Both the position numbers and the translations under genes were made by a program. Under the pieces are notes generated by a model. That model was not told where the DNA came from and searched no databases. It saw only the letters and a program-made list of their open reading frames with translations. DNA of 64,000 nt from Desulfobulbaceae bacterium BRH_c16a (GTDB lineage: Bacteria; Desulfobacterota; Desulfobulbia; Desulfobulbales; Desulfocapsaceae). The stretch spans positions 62,001-126,000 of the forward strand of contig LADS01000053.1 of assembly GCA_000961725.1 (NCBI GenBank). The letters run 5' to 3'. The stretch's first letter is position 1, and each line of letters begins with the position of its first letter. Positions 45,061 through 53,803 of this stretch are shown one piece after another.

Positions 45061-46340
45061 AGAGAACAAAAGAGGCGCTGGTGCTCATTCTGGCCGGCGG
45101 CGTCGGCAGCCGGCTCAATATTCTGGTGCAAAAGCGTGCCAAGCCGGCTGTTCCTTTTGGTGGAATTTATCGGATAATTGACTTCAGTCTCAGTAACGTG
45201 ATGAATTCCGGACTGAAAAAGGTTGGAGTGCTGACCCAATACAAACCGCTGTCCCTCATGAGTCACTTGGGGATGGGCGAGGCCTGGGATTTCACCGGGA
45301 GAAGCCGGGGGGTGAGCATTCTTCCGCCGCGAACGGGTGAAAAGGAATCGGACTGGTATCGTGGCACCGCCGATGCGGTCCGAAGAAATATCGATTATAT
45401 CGAGGCTCATCCGGCAGAGGAGGTTGTCATTCTCTCCGGCGATCATATTTACCATATGGATTTCGATGCCATGATCGAGTACCATCGCTCGAAAAAAGCC
45501 GATATAACCGTGGCGATGATGATTGTGCCGAAAAGCGAAATGCACCAGTTTGGTGCCGGCATAGTCGACAAGAATGATAGAATTATCGGCTGGGAGGAAA
45601 AGCCGAAGAAGCCAAAAACGAACCTGGCGTCGATGGGCATTTATGTCTTTTCTTATGACTACTTGCTCAACACACTGTCCCGTGATCGGGACGAAAATGA
45701 TTTTGGCATTGATATCCTGCCACGGGCCATTGTCGAGGACGATGTCTTTGCCTATCCATTTTATGGGTATTGGCGTGACGTCGGGACAATCCCGGCCTAC
45801 TGGGAAGCCAATATGGATGTCTTGAAGAAGGACAGTGGAATTTCCCCCCAGAATTGGCAGATCAGAACCAATATCGAAGCTGGTGGCCGGCCCGCCGACC
45901 GGGCACCGGCACGTTTTGAGCTCGGCTGCCACTTGAAAAACTGCATGGTTTCCGCCGGCAGCATTATTAAGGGCACGGTCATCAATTCCTTGCTCGCCCC
46001 GGGGGTCATTGTCGAAGAAGGCGCCGTAGTGAAGGATTCCATTCTTTTTCAGGATTGCATTGTCAAGAAGGGCGCGACGGTCGATCTGGCAATTCTCGAC
46101 AAACGGGTGGCAGTAGGTGAAAAAGCAGTGGTCGGCTATGGTGAAAATCACACTGTCGCCAATCGACTTACACCGACTCACCTTTATACCGGGATCACAC
46201 TTATCGGCAAGGAAGCAAAAGTGCCAGCCGAACAGAGAATAGGCCGAAATTGTGTAATCGACAGCGGTATGACCGAAGAACTGTATCCAGGAAATACGAT
46301 AGAAGATGGAGAATCATTATTAAGTAGCGATCAATCGTAG
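45057..46340 (+). CDS. glgC: glucose-1-phosphate adenylyltransferase
   Basis: The enzyme makes ADP-glucose for glycogen. The 427 residues keep the intact loop GGVGSRL (residues 14-20), the lysine in RAKPAVPFGG, the SGDHIYHMDF catalytic block and the DVGTIPAYWEANMD substrate region. The ATG at 45057 overlaps the first copy and is preceded by AAGGGGAGG; longer frames starting earlier are inside the first gene. It is a paralogue of the preceding gene and probably the catalytic subunit. No other glycogen genes are adjacent. Confidence 0.92.
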   Translation: MKRTKEALVLILAGGVGSRLNILVQKRAKPAVPFGGIYRIIDFSLSNVMNSGLKKVGVLTQYKPLSLMSHLGMGEAWDFTGRSRGVSILPPRTGEKESDWYRGTADAVRRNIDYIEAHPAEEVVILSGDHIYHMDFDAMIEYHRSKKADITVAMMIVPKSEMHQFGAGIVDKNDRIIGWEEKPKKPKTNLASMGIYVFSYDYLLNTLSRDRDENDFGIDILPRAIVEDDVFAYPFYGYWRDVGTIPAYWEANMDVLKKDSGISPQNWQIRTNIEAGGRPADRAPARFELGCHLKNCMVSAGSIIKGTVINSLLAPGVIVEEGAVVKDSILFQDCIVKKGATVDLAILDKRVAVGEKAVVGYGENHTVANRLTPTHLYTGITLIGKEAKVPAEQRIGRNCVIDSGMTEELYPGNTIEDGESLLSSDQS

Positions 46341-46400
46341 CAATTTATGACCAAGATAAGATGAACCGACCGGATTCCACGCCGGCGGAATGAATAGTGA

Positions 46401-46428
46401 TTGCGCTTTGGAAAAACTTGGTTATTAT
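46401..46428 (+). promoter_or_regulatory. candidate promoter of the tRNA-Arg gene
   Basis: TTGCGC at 46401-46406 and TATTAT at 46423-46428 are separated by 16 bases. The -10 box matches five of six consensus positions, and it is followed by a GC-rich discriminator (TGCGCG), typical of stable-RNA promoters under stringent control. The mature tRNA begins 27 bases later. Confidence 0.5.
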
Positions 46429-46454
46429 TGCGCGTTATCAAAACAATTCATATT

Positions 46455-46530
46455 GCCCTCGTAGCTCAGGGGATAGAGCACAGGATTCCTAATCCTGGTG
46501 TCGCGCGTTCGATTCGCGCCGAGGGTACCA
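46455..46530 (+). tRNA. tRNA-Arg (anticodon CCT)
   Basis: A complete 76-base cloverleaf is present. The 7-bp acceptor stem has one G-T closing pair, the D stem is GCTC/GAGC, and the anticodon stem CAGGA/TCCTG carries the loop TTCCTAA with anticodon CCT at 46488-46490. The T stem is GCGCG/CGCGC with loop TTCGATT. The 3' CCA is encoded. It decodes AGG. Its 3' end lies about 180 bases from an integrase gene, so it is the probable integration site of the element to its right. Confidence 0.97.
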
Positions 46531-46537
46531 GTAAAAT

Positions 46538-46581
46538 AAGGGGTTATCCAGAGATAATAACTGGTTAGCCCCTTTTCTTTT
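46538..46581 (+). terminator. terminator after tRNA-Arg
   Basis: A 14-position stem (46538-46551 with 46561-46574), containing one G-T pair and one mismatch, has a nine-base loop and is followed by a T-rich run. It begins seven bases after the tRNA and should end the tRNA transcript. Confidence 0.75.
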
Positions 46582-46586
46582 GTGAA

Positions 46587-46676
46587 TTACTCCACTTGCT
46601 TTTGCTGTTTCCTGCTTTATTCTGCTATCAATTGATATTGAATTGGAGTAAAAATGGAGTAAAAGTGGAGTAAAGA
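46587..46676. repeat. 11-bp direct repeats with an inverted copy, candidate integrase arm sites
   Basis: Three tandem copies of TGGAGTAAAA(A/G) occupy 46644-46676. AAGTGGAGTAA (46663-46673) has a perfect reverse complement at 46587-46597. The array lies between the tRNA 3' end and the integrase start. Arm-type sites of lambda-like integrases have this size, spacing and location. The role is inferred from position and pattern. Confidence 0.55.
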
Positions 46677-46707
46677 ATTCCTCAAAAAAGATTGGGAGTC
46701 CAATGCG

Positions 46708-47769
46708 ATGGCACGTATCCAAACTTACAAAGGGAAAACACGGACAACCTATACAGCCACAGTACGAGTAAAAGGGTTTCCCACTTTGGCCAGAACTTTT
46801 GATACCAAGGGAGAGGCAAGAACCTGGGCTGCCGACACAGAAAAAGAAATACGGATGGGGCGCTACCAAGATGTGCGGCCAGCAGAAAATCTCACATTCG
46901 CGGATGCTTTGAGCCAATATCTGGCTCGTGTCTCAACGACCAAACGGCCAAATTCCGAGAGTCGTGATAAGATATCGGCAAAGGCGCTCCTTGAAGGGTT
47001 CGGTTCGGAGATGTCCCTGGCGGCCATAAATCCTCAACGTCTGGCAGAATACCGTGACAAGCGTATACAAACTGTTTCTCCGTCGACTATTCAAAAAGAG
47101 TTCGCCCTTGTCTCACATTTGTTCAGTGTGGCACGGCGCGAGTGGGGCTTGCCGGTGGAAAATCCGGTTCCACAAGTACGACGACCAAAAGTAGATAATA
47201 ACCGCACACGCTTTCTCACCAAGGAAGAAGCCCAGAGATTGCTTGATGCCGCCAAAACCAGCCGAAACACAAAGCTCTATCCGTACCTACTTCTTCTCAT
47301 GCATACCGGCATGCGGCCAAGTGAAGCAGCAGGCTTGCAATGGGGGGATGTCGATTTGGATGGACGCCTTGTCAAACTTCAAGTCACCAAAACCGACATG
47401 CGGTATGTGCCGCTCACCGAAATGGCGGAAAATGTTCTTCGATCAATCAGGCCGAATGAAGCGCAGGTGGATATGTATGTTTTTCTTCCCCAGAGTAGTA
47501 AAGAGGCTAGGAAAGTCCTTGATATTCCATGCAACCACTTCAAACGTTCCTTTGGAACAGTAAGAAAAAAAGCCGGACTTGATGATCTCCATCTCCATGA
47601 TCTTCGCCATACTGCTGCCAGTCATCTCCTAATGGCAGGTGTAGATATCCGAACACTCGCGGAGATACTTGGGCATAAGACAATGCAGATGGTGCAGAGG
47701 TATACCCATCTCCTTAATGATCATAAGTTGAGAGCAGTTGATCGGATCAATTCTTTGGGGTTGGAATAG
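46708..47769 (+). CDS. int: tyrosine site-specific integrase
   Basis: The 353-residue protein has an N-terminal arm-binding-like region (1-60), a SAM-like core-binding domain (about 60-155) and a catalytic domain. Catalytic residues are R203 in HTGMRPSEA, K228, H297 and R300 in HDLRH, H323 in LGHKT and the nucleophile Y332 in RYTHL. All are present, so the enzyme should be active. It points away from the tRNA-Arg gene, the usual orientation for elements inserted in a tRNA 3' end. Repeats that may be its arm sites lie directly upstream. Confidence 0.95.
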   Translation: MARIQTYKGKTRTTYTATVRVKGFPTLARTFDTKGEARTWAADTEKEIRMGRYQDVRPAENLTFADALSQYLARVSTTKRPNSESRDKISAKALLEGFGSEMSLAAINPQRLAEYRDKRIQTVSPSTIQKEFALVSHLFSVARREWGLPVENPVPQVRRPKVDNNRTRFLTKEEAQRLLDAAKTSRNTKLYPYLLLLMHTGMRPSEAAGLQWGDVDLDGRLVKLQVTKTDMRYVPLTEMAENVLRSIRPNEAQVDMYVFLPQSSKEARKVLDIPCNHFKRSFGTVRKKAGLDDLHLHDLRHTAASHLLMAGVDIRTLAEILGHKTMQMVQRYTHLLNDHKLRAVDRINSLGLE

Positions 47770-48050
47770 GAGCATCTATTATCGTCAAAGGCTTCAGATA
47801 CCATACAAGATTCAGGAAGAAGCTCAGTTTTGACCTCTAAAGACAGAGGCAAAGATGTTCATGGATTAGGTTAAATATGAAATTGCTTTTTTGTTGTTAG
47901 GATTTAGGGGCAGCGTAACTTCCATCTCACGGACAGATGTTGTAGCTGTACTGCTTGGATCTTTTAAGGCATCCGTATGCGTAAAGAGTCACTATAGCCA
48001 GTGTCGACGCCTGTGAATAAACATTTGCTGTCTTATCTTAACCAAAACAT
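47770..48050. other. intergenic region after the integrase
   Basis: This stretch holds no gene that could be supported. A weak 5-bp hairpin (CCTCT/AGAGG) is visible near 47834 and a T-run near 47890. It may include an end of the integrase transcript. Confidence 0.4.
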
Positions 48051-48079
48051 TTGACAAAAAGATTATGCAAAAATATGGT
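48051..48079 (+). promoter_or_regulatory. candidate promoter of the DUF262 defence genes
   Basis: A perfect TTGACA at 48051-48056 is followed after 17 bases by TATGGT at 48074-48079, which matches four of six -10 positions. Its transcript would start near 48086 and include the two DUF262 genes but not the start of the small open frame at 48065. Confidence 0.45.
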
Positions 48080-48220
48080 AGAAAAAAAATTTATGCCATT
48101 GCGTCTAACATTTCTGTTATTGACTCTGGACATCCAAGAAAACTAATTATCTATGAGGCCAGCGAAATAGCCACTCATGAAGAGCACCGCAACAAAGTAA
48201 GGATATCAAATAGACTGTAA
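48065..48220 (+). CDS. possible 51-residue protein overlapping the first DUF262 gene
   Basis: An ATG at 48065 opens a 51-codon frame starting MQKYGRKKIYAIASN. Its TAA shares a base with the ATG of the next gene (TAATG), an arrangement typical of coupled genes. There is no clear ribosome-binding site, and the frame starts inside the spacer of the candidate promoter, so both cannot be used together. No family was recognised. It may be a real small gene, a leader peptide or chance. Confidence 0.3.
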   Translation: MQKYGRKKIYAIASNISVIDSGHPRKLIIYEASEIATHEEHRNKVRISNRL

Positions 48221-49638
48221 TGCAGGAACTCTTAACCGGCAAAACGAGGGGCATGACCGCAGTGGCCTCAACCCTTCAAAAAGGGATTATATCTGTCCGC
48301 CAGCTCCTGGCTGATTCCAACCTTGCCATCCCCCAGTACCAGCGCCCCTACAAATGGACCAGCCGCCACGTCGGCCAGCTCTTCTCGGATATCGCCGCTT
48401 TCAGAAGCAAGACCTCCTACCGCTTAGGCACTATCGTCTTTCATCTCGATGACCGCCAGAAGAACATCGTGGATGGCCAACAACGCACTATCACGCTGAT
48501 GCTGGCGGTTCACGCTCTGATCCGATTGCGCCGCGACAGACTGGAACGAAACGATCTGAAAGAGCAATTGGATGAGCTTAAACGAAAGATGGTCATTCCT
48601 CGCTTTGAGAGCGACATTTCCAGGGTGAACATTCGCGCCAATTACCTTGAAATCGCCCGCATCATAGGCCGTGCGGATTTTGATGAAGAGAAGATCAACT
48701 TCCTACTTAATCGCTGTGAGGTCGTCACCTTCACCCTCACTGATATCTCCGTGGCCTTCCAGTTCTTCGATTCGCAGAACGCCCGAGGCAAGGATCTGGA
48801 ACCCCACGATTTGCTCAAGGCCTTCCACCTGCGCGAGTTCAGCGCCCACGAGGACCATCTGAAGAAAGACACAGTATCAAAATGGGAGAAAAGCGAGACC
48901 GCGGAACTATCGACACTCTTCGCTCAATACCTGTACCGTATCCGCAATTGGACCAAGGGGGAGCCTGCTCGATACTTCGGAAAGGAAGATTCAGACCTTT
49001 TCAAGGGCGTCAACATCGAGACCATTTCAAACTACCCCTATATCGAACATCTCCGATTGGCCCATCACTTCGTTGACCACTACAACGGCGGCTATGAGCG
49101 GAAGATAGATGGTCACACGATGTCCTTCCCTTTTTACCTCGACCAAATCATCATTAACGGTCGCCGTTTTTTCGAGATGACGGATCACTATCTTGGCGAG
49201 GTCGGTTGGGCCGTTGATATCGGTTCATTGAAGAAGCGTATCGGGAAGACAAACCTCAACGGATTCTCCTTAAAAGTTTTTAAGGCAATCACCACCTACG
49301 AGGGAAGGAACCGTACTGGTGACCGGTATGTCCGGGTCATGTTCGACTGCCTGCTCATCTATTACATTGACAAGTTTGGGTTTGCCGAAATTTTCCGGGC
49401 AATCGAGAAGATTTTTATTTGGTCCTACAGCCTGCGTTTGCAGATGCAGGTTCTCCAACTTGCCAGTATGGACAACTATGTATTGGAAAACAATCTGTTT
49501 AAAAGGCTTAAGGATACTACGCATCCAAGTGACTTTTTGGGGTACAGCCTGCCGGTTGTCACCCAGATCCGTTCCAGCAAAACCGAGAAGATTGAGGAGC
49601 TGTTCAAGGAGATGAGGTACTATGAACAATCACATTGA
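48220..49638 (+). CDS. DUF262-domain protein, GmrS-like
   Basis: The 472-residue protein has an N-terminal DUF262 domain, a ParB-like nucleotide-handling fold found in GmrS and other phage-defence proteins. The hallmark motifs are IPQYQRPYKW at residues 37-46 and IVDGQQR at 83-89. The C-terminal half is helical and no HNH or DUF1524 motif was seen, so it probably lacks the nuclease part. An in-frame ATG at 48253 is an alternative start. It overlaps the next gene by 17 bases. The first 800 bases use more C- and G-ending codons than the gene that follows, which may point to different origins. Confidence 0.8.
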   Translation: MQELLTGKTRGMTAVASTLQKGIISVRQLLADSNLAIPQYQRPYKWTSRHVGQLFSDIAAFRSKTSYRLGTIVFHLDDRQKNIVDGQQRTITLMLAVHALIRLRRDRLERNDLKEQLDELKRKMVIPRFESDISRVNIRANYLEIARIIGRADFDEEKINFLLNRCEVVTFTLTDISVAFQFFDSQNARGKDLEPHDLLKAFHLREFSAHEDHLKKDTVSKWEKSETAELSTLFAQYLYRIRNWTKGEPARYFGKEDSDLFKGVNIETISNYPYIEHLRLAHHFVDHYNGGYERKIDGHTMSFPFYLDQIIINGRRFFEMTDHYLGEVGWAVDIGSLKKRIGKTNLNGFSLKVFKAITTYEGRNRTGDRYVRVMFDCLLIYYIDKFGFAEIFRAIEKIFIWSYSLRLQMQVLQLASMDNYVLENNLFKRLKDTTHPSDFLGYSLPVVTQIRSSKTEKIEELFKEMRYYEQSH

Positions 49639-51646
49639 ACAGCTCTCGGTCCGTCGCTTGCTCGAAGGCGATGTGCTCTACCGAATCCCAATGTATCAGC
49701 GCAACTATGCATGGGATGAGGGGGAGATCACCCAACTTATTCAGGATGTCATTGACTACAGCAACAGAGAACAACATTACTATATCGGAACTTTGGTGGT
49801 CTTTGAACGTCCTGCCGCCCATGGTGCCACCGTATATGAGACCATAGACGGCCAGCAACGACTCACGACTCTGTCTCTGCTCGTATCGTTTCTGAAAAAT
49901 GAGGCGAAACACAATGCTTTATGGTATCGCCGTCTGGCGCTGGACTTCGAGTGCCGGGAGCATTCTCAGCGGACCTTTTCGGCAATATTCAGCAATCACA
50001 CCGATACATTGCCGTCCGGAGACATCAACTCTGCAATTCTCAACGGGTATCGAATTATCCAGAAGGTGCTGCCGCAGAAGCTTACAGAGCATAGGGTTTC
50101 AGAAGCTGTCTTTTCGGAGTATCTCTTTGAGAAGGTCCAGATCATGCGGGTCACTGTACCCCATGATACAGACTTGAACCATTACTTCGAGATCATGAAC
50201 AACAGAGGAGAGCAACTGGAAAAGCACGAGGTCCTCAAGTCGCGTCTTCTGGAGGTACTGAACCGGATCCCGGACAACGAGGACCGAACACGAAGCAAGG
50301 ACTGTTTTCATCTTATTTGGGAGGCCTGCGCCAATATGGAGAAGTACGTCCAGGCGGGGTTTACTCCGGAACAGCGGCACGAGTTGTTTGGGCTAAAGAA
50401 TTGGGGCCTGTTTTTGCCGAAGACTTTTGATGATGTCCAGAATGCTGTCTCCAACGGCTTACAAAGAGGAGAAGGAGACGTGGGTTCCATGACGCTCACG
50501 GACATTTTTTCCCATGTTGGCCTGGCGACAGGGGAATCGCAGGGTGATGACGAGGTTTCCGAAAGGTTCAATTCCGTTATCAACTTCCCGAACTTTCTCC
50601 TGCATGTTCTGCGAGTTTCCACAGGGAAGGACATCCCTCTCGACGACAAACGCCTCATCATCATATTTGAGGACGAATTGATCAGAAGGGACGATCCGAC
50701 CCGTGTGAAGAGCTTCGGTTTTGCTCTGCTGAAATGTAAGTACCTGTACGACAACTATATTCTCAAAAGGGAATTTATCAGGGGAAAGGATGGATGGAGC
50801 CTGAAGCGCTATAAGTGGACCGAAGGCGGGCAAAAGAGGCGTTCCGAAAGAGGTTACTACGTTAACACATTCGGGGAAGAAAATGGCCAGGATACTATCA
50901 ACCGCAACATTCTTATGCTTTTGGCCGCATTTCACGTATCGTTCCCGACACTGGTTTACAAACACTGGCTCAACGCCGCATTGTTCTGGTTGTATAGACA
51001 GGACAATAAAAATTCCAAGCTGTATATGGGAGACGAATTGTCTCCTCGTCAATATCTAGGATATTTAAGAAGGGTGGCGAGGGCGTTTGTGTTTGATCGG
51101 TTCCTCGGGGGACATGGTGAGCCGGACTATTATCAGATTATTTATGAAAGTAAGCCGAATGAAGAGTGTAAGTCAGAGTTAACAGTATTGGCAGGTGCTA
51201 AAGACCGGCTGTCATTCGGGAAAATAGAGAACAACCTCGTGTTTAACTATCTCGACTATTTGCTTTGGTTGAATCACAAGGATTCTGATTCCATCATCAA
51301 AGCCTATGAATTCACGTTCCGTAGTTCTGTGGAGCATTATTACCCCCAGAAGCCGCTTACTGGACAAGATATACTGCCTGTTACTATTCTCAACTCCTTC
51401 GGCAACCTCTGCCTGATCAGCCACAGCAAGAACTCCCGTTTGAGCAATTTCATGCCGCAGGCGAAGAAGGAATACTACAGAAAGAACACCATTGACAGTA
51501 TCAAACAGTATTTAATGATGAAAAACGATCCTTGGGATGAGCAGGCCATTGACCAGCATTACCAAGAGATGAAGGATATTTTTCGTAAAGACCTGGATGT
51601 TGAAGTGAAAAGACGAGACAAAAGAGGAAGCAATATAGACGCCTGA
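49622..51646 (+). CDS. DUF262-DUF1524 fusion protein, GmrSD-like
   Basis: The 674 residues combine an N-terminal DUF262 domain (IPMYQRNYAW at 22-31, TIDGQQRLTTL near 74-84) with a C-terminal DUF1524 region. In the latter SVEHYYPQ near residue 568 and FGNLCLISHSKNSRLSN near 593-609 match the His-Asn-type nuclease signature. Proteins of this type act as modification-dependent (type IV) or related phage-restriction enzymes. It overlaps the preceding DUF262-only gene, so the two probably form a complex or share a regulator-effector division. What modification is sensed cannot be read from the sequence. Confidence 0.82.
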   Translation: MNNHIEQLSVRRLLEGDVLYRIPMYQRNYAWDEGEITQLIQDVIDYSNREQHYYIGTLVVFERPAAHGATVYETIDGQQRLTTLSLLVSFLKNEAKHNALWYRRLALDFECREHSQRTFSAIFSNHTDTLPSGDINSAILNGYRIIQKVLPQKLTEHRVSEAVFSEYLFEKVQIMRVTVPHDTDLNHYFEIMNNRGEQLEKHEVLKSRLLEVLNRIPDNEDRTRSKDCFHLIWEACANMEKYVQAGFTPEQRHELFGLKNWGLFLPKTFDDVQNAVSNGLQRGEGDVGSMTLTDIFSHVGLATGESQGDDEVSERFNSVINFPNFLLHVLRVSTGKDIPLDDKRLIIIFEDELIRRDDPTRVKSFGFALLKCKYLYDNYILKREFIRGKDGWSLKRYKWTEGGQKRRSERGYYVNTFGEENGQDTINRNILMLLAAFHVSFPTLVYKHWLNAALFWLYRQDNKNSKLYMGDELSPRQYLGYLRRVARAFVFDRFLGGHGEPDYYQIIYESKPNEECKSELTVLAGAKDRLSFGKIENNLVFNYLDYLLWLNHKDSDSIIKAYEFTFRSSVEHYYPQKPLTGQDILPVTILNSFGNLCLISHSKNSRLSNFMPQAKKEYYRKNTIDSIKQYLMMKNDPWDEQAIDQHYQEMKDIFRKDLDVEVKRRDKRGSNIDA

Positions 51647-52064
51647 GAAATATCAATCTGACGGCAACTTAATGTGATCCCCTTAGCAGCAGTCCGGATC
51701 AATCCTATGCGCCGAGGTTATTGGCGTTCAGATGATGAATGCATGTTGTTGACTGACTTGGCTCTATCTTTTTTTAACAAAATAAGATCGTAAACAACGG
51801 TTGGAATGGGCAATATAAACCACCGTAAGAGCCGAAGGATTAAATAATTCCTGATAGGGTAGGAATGATCGAGGCTCCAATCTCGTCCGCTTATCAAGCT
51901 GTCCATCTCAGGAATTAAGCTCAATCTGCAAATCTTCTTAATTCTTGAAATTGCCGCGGGCTAGGAAGCCTAGCCGTACAGAGTGTCAAGAATGCCTTGA
52001 AATGCCGATCCTTTGGCGTTTTTTCTCAGCTATATCAGGATCTTATTTTTCAATTACCAGCTCC
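51647..52064. other. intergenic region between the DUF262 pair and the DUF72 gene
   Basis: The region separates converging genes. A 7-bp perfect stem with a three-base loop lies at 51959-51975 and a 6-bp inverted repeat (ATTCCT/AGGAAT) near 51850; neither is followed by a T-run. Short open frames here have no supporting features. Confidence 0.4.
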
Positions 52065-52940
52065 CTATTGTTTCGAAACCTGCAAGAGCGCTTCGATCTT
52101 CTCTATCGTTCGGGGGGCAGATCCCTGGTAATGATTGTTGACGTTTATGAAGACCTGATGTTCCCGCTTGAGGAGATCTTTCACCATACCTATCAGTTGT
52201 GATAGTTCATCATCTCTGGGCTCAACAATCTTGTCCCAAACGTCATTCGTCCGCTCTTCCATGCCCTGACGGTCAGGTCCATGAAGCCTGATGACCACCG
52301 GATCACTCAGTTGGTCTTTGAACTTCTCGTACAGTTCGAAGATCGATGGCATGTAATAACCCTGCAGAAAAACCGGCCCCAGGTGATGTTCTGCCAGAAA
52401 TACGAAATATTCGCTCTTCAAGTAATTCGGGTTACGAATCTCGATGCAATACTGATAACCGTCTGGCAGGCCCTGGAGGAATACTGCAAACATCTCCATG
52501 AAATGGTCGAGACTGGCCATCTTGATCTTGTTCAGGTATTCGAATTGAAACATCAATGGACCGATATGATCACCAAGCGGTTCCAGGGTTCGCAGAAATT
52601 TCTCCATCAGTTCCGTCGATAGGAAATGTGGATTGGGAATCAGGGGTGCGCTCTTGGTTTTCTGGTAATGGTGGGTCAAGGTAATGCTGTTTGGTATCTT
52701 AATGCTGAAAACAAATCCCGGTGGTACTGATCGAGCATACTCCTCGACAACCACTGCTTTGGGCAATACCGCAGTATTCCCTTTAAACAACGACCAGAAC
52801 CACTGATCAACTTCGACCGTTGCAAAATGCCGGCTATATTCCTGCAGGTAATTTACTTCATTGCCCTTAGGGTAAACAATCCCTTGCCAGGAGTCGTATT
52901 TCCAACTGCAGGTGCCTATGTGTAGGTTGTCACTGCTCAT
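52065..52940 (-). CDS. DUF72 (YecE-like) protein
   Basis: The 291-residue protein belongs to the DUF72 family, a TIM-barrel fold of unknown activity. Typical traits are the N-terminal IGTCSWKYDSWQGIVYP, a central IEIRNPNYL strand and RLHGPDR near the C-terminal third. The gene stands on the minus strand, apart from the larger operon further right. Members occur both on chromosomes and on mobile elements; its presence here does not reveal a role. Confidence 0.82.
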   Translation of the reverse strand: MSSDNLHIGTCSWKYDSWQGIVYPKGNEVNYLQEYSRHFATVEVDQWFWSLFKGNTAVLPKAVVVEEYARSVPPGFVFSIKIPNSITLTHHYQKTKSAPLIPNPHFLSTELMEKFLRTLEPLGDHIGPLMFQFEYLNKIKMASLDHFMEMFAVFLQGLPDGYQYCIEIRNPNYLKSEYFVFLAEHHLGPVFLQGYYMPSIFELYEKFKDQLSDPVVIRLHGPDRQGMEERTNDVWDKIVEPRDDELSQLIGMVKDLLKREHQVFINVNNHYQGSAPRTIEKIEALLQVSKQ

Positions 52941-53200
52941 GCACTATAATGTAAGAAAACAGACCAGATTTCAAATCCTCCAACCGACAATCCATCTGTT
53001 CCAGAAAAAGTCGGACATTTATCGCTGCAAGGACCGCGATGTTCTTGGCCGTTGAGATTTTTGTAGGATGCCTGATGTAACATCGAACAGTCAGTTGCAA
53101 GCGGCTCTGCTTACTGGCACAGATGATTAAAATGTTTCTGCCACCAACGGTGACAATCACCTGAAAGAAAAACCAAGATTTATCTGGAATAGGTATTACG
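52941..53200. other. intergenic region upstream of the DUF72 gene
   Basis: This 260-base stretch has a TATAAT sequence on the + strand near 52951 without a convincing -35 partner. A larger minus-strand open frame running through here to 53430 was rejected. Nothing else was recognised. Confidence 0.35.
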
Positions 53201-53386
53201 ATGACTTCAGCACAACGACAGGATCTCTTCGTCGAATGGGATTTGTACGAATTACGACAACAACGGGCCATACTCGCAGAATACCTATTGAAGAAACCTG
53301 GTAATAATTCGAAGTCCGATTTCCTTGAGTTTCTTGCTGATAAGCTGGAAATAAGAGGATATTGGGCCAAGGTTGGATTAGCTTGA
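53201..53386 (+). CDS. possible 61-residue protein of unknown function
   Basis: The frame begins MTSAQRQDLFVEWDLYEL and is rich in charged and leucine residues, consistent with a small helical protein. A weak ribosome-binding site (AGG) is seven to nine bases upstream. It stands alone between the DUF72 gene and the HU gene, both on the other strand. No family was recognised. The residue composition looks protein-like, but a chance frame cannot be excluded. Confidence 0.4.
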   Translation: MTSAQRQDLFVEWDLYELRQQRAILAEYLLKKPGNNSKSDFLEFLADKLEIRGYWAKVGLA

Positions 53387-53442
53387 CGGGAGAGCGCCCT
53401 CTCATTTTCTTCTGGCCCCGCCGTTAACATCCCTCAGCGACT

Positions 53443-53718
53443 TTATTGATTTGTGGCATCGATCAATTTTGCACCGGCTTTGAATTTCACAACCTTCCTG
53501 GCTGCTATCTGGATACTATGCCCTGTCTGCGGATTACGGCCCTGACGAGCGGCCTGATCGCTCACCGAAAAGGTGCCGAAACCGATCAGAGTAACTTTGT
53601 CACCTGTTGCGACTGTTTCGGCAATAGTACTCAGTATGCTATTCAATACCTTTTCAGCATCTGCTTTGCTCATGGCGGAATCTTTTGCTACTTTCTCTAT
53701 CAGTTCGCCTTTGTTCAT
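53443..53718 (-). CDS. HU-family DNA-binding protein
   Basis: The 91-residue protein shows the whole HU pattern: MNKGELIEKVA at the start, GFGTFSV before the arm, the DNA-binding arm RQGRNPQTGHSIQIAA and the C-terminal KVVKFKAGAKL. HU bends DNA and supports site-specific recombination and replication. It lies downstream of the conjugation-like operon on the same strand, 85 bases after the 118-residue gene. It could be the element's own HU and assist its integrase. Confidence 0.93.
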   Translation of the reverse strand: MNKGELIEKVAKDSAMSKADAEKVLNSILSTIAETVATGDKVTLIGFGTFSVSDQAARQGRNPQTGHSIQIAARKVVKFKAGAKLIDATNQ

Positions 53719-53803
53719 ATTTTTCCCTTGTTGTTTGCTCTCATGATTGAGTTATAAGATGGTGTCCTGATTCACATAGCAAAGCACTTCCAGTCTTGCA
53801 AGA

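Noticed and set aside
46489..46917. 142-residue minus-strand frame over the tRNA and integrase start
   Set aside because: It runs antisense through the tRNA gene and the integrase N-terminus.
51718..51924. 68-residue minus-strand frame after the DUF262 pair
   Set aside because: It has no start support or recognisable sequence and the region looks non-coding.
52930..53430. 166-residue minus-strand open frame near the DUF72 gene
   Set aside because: It has an unusual residue composition, no ribosome-binding site and no recognisable motif, and it covers the more protein-like small frame on the other strand.
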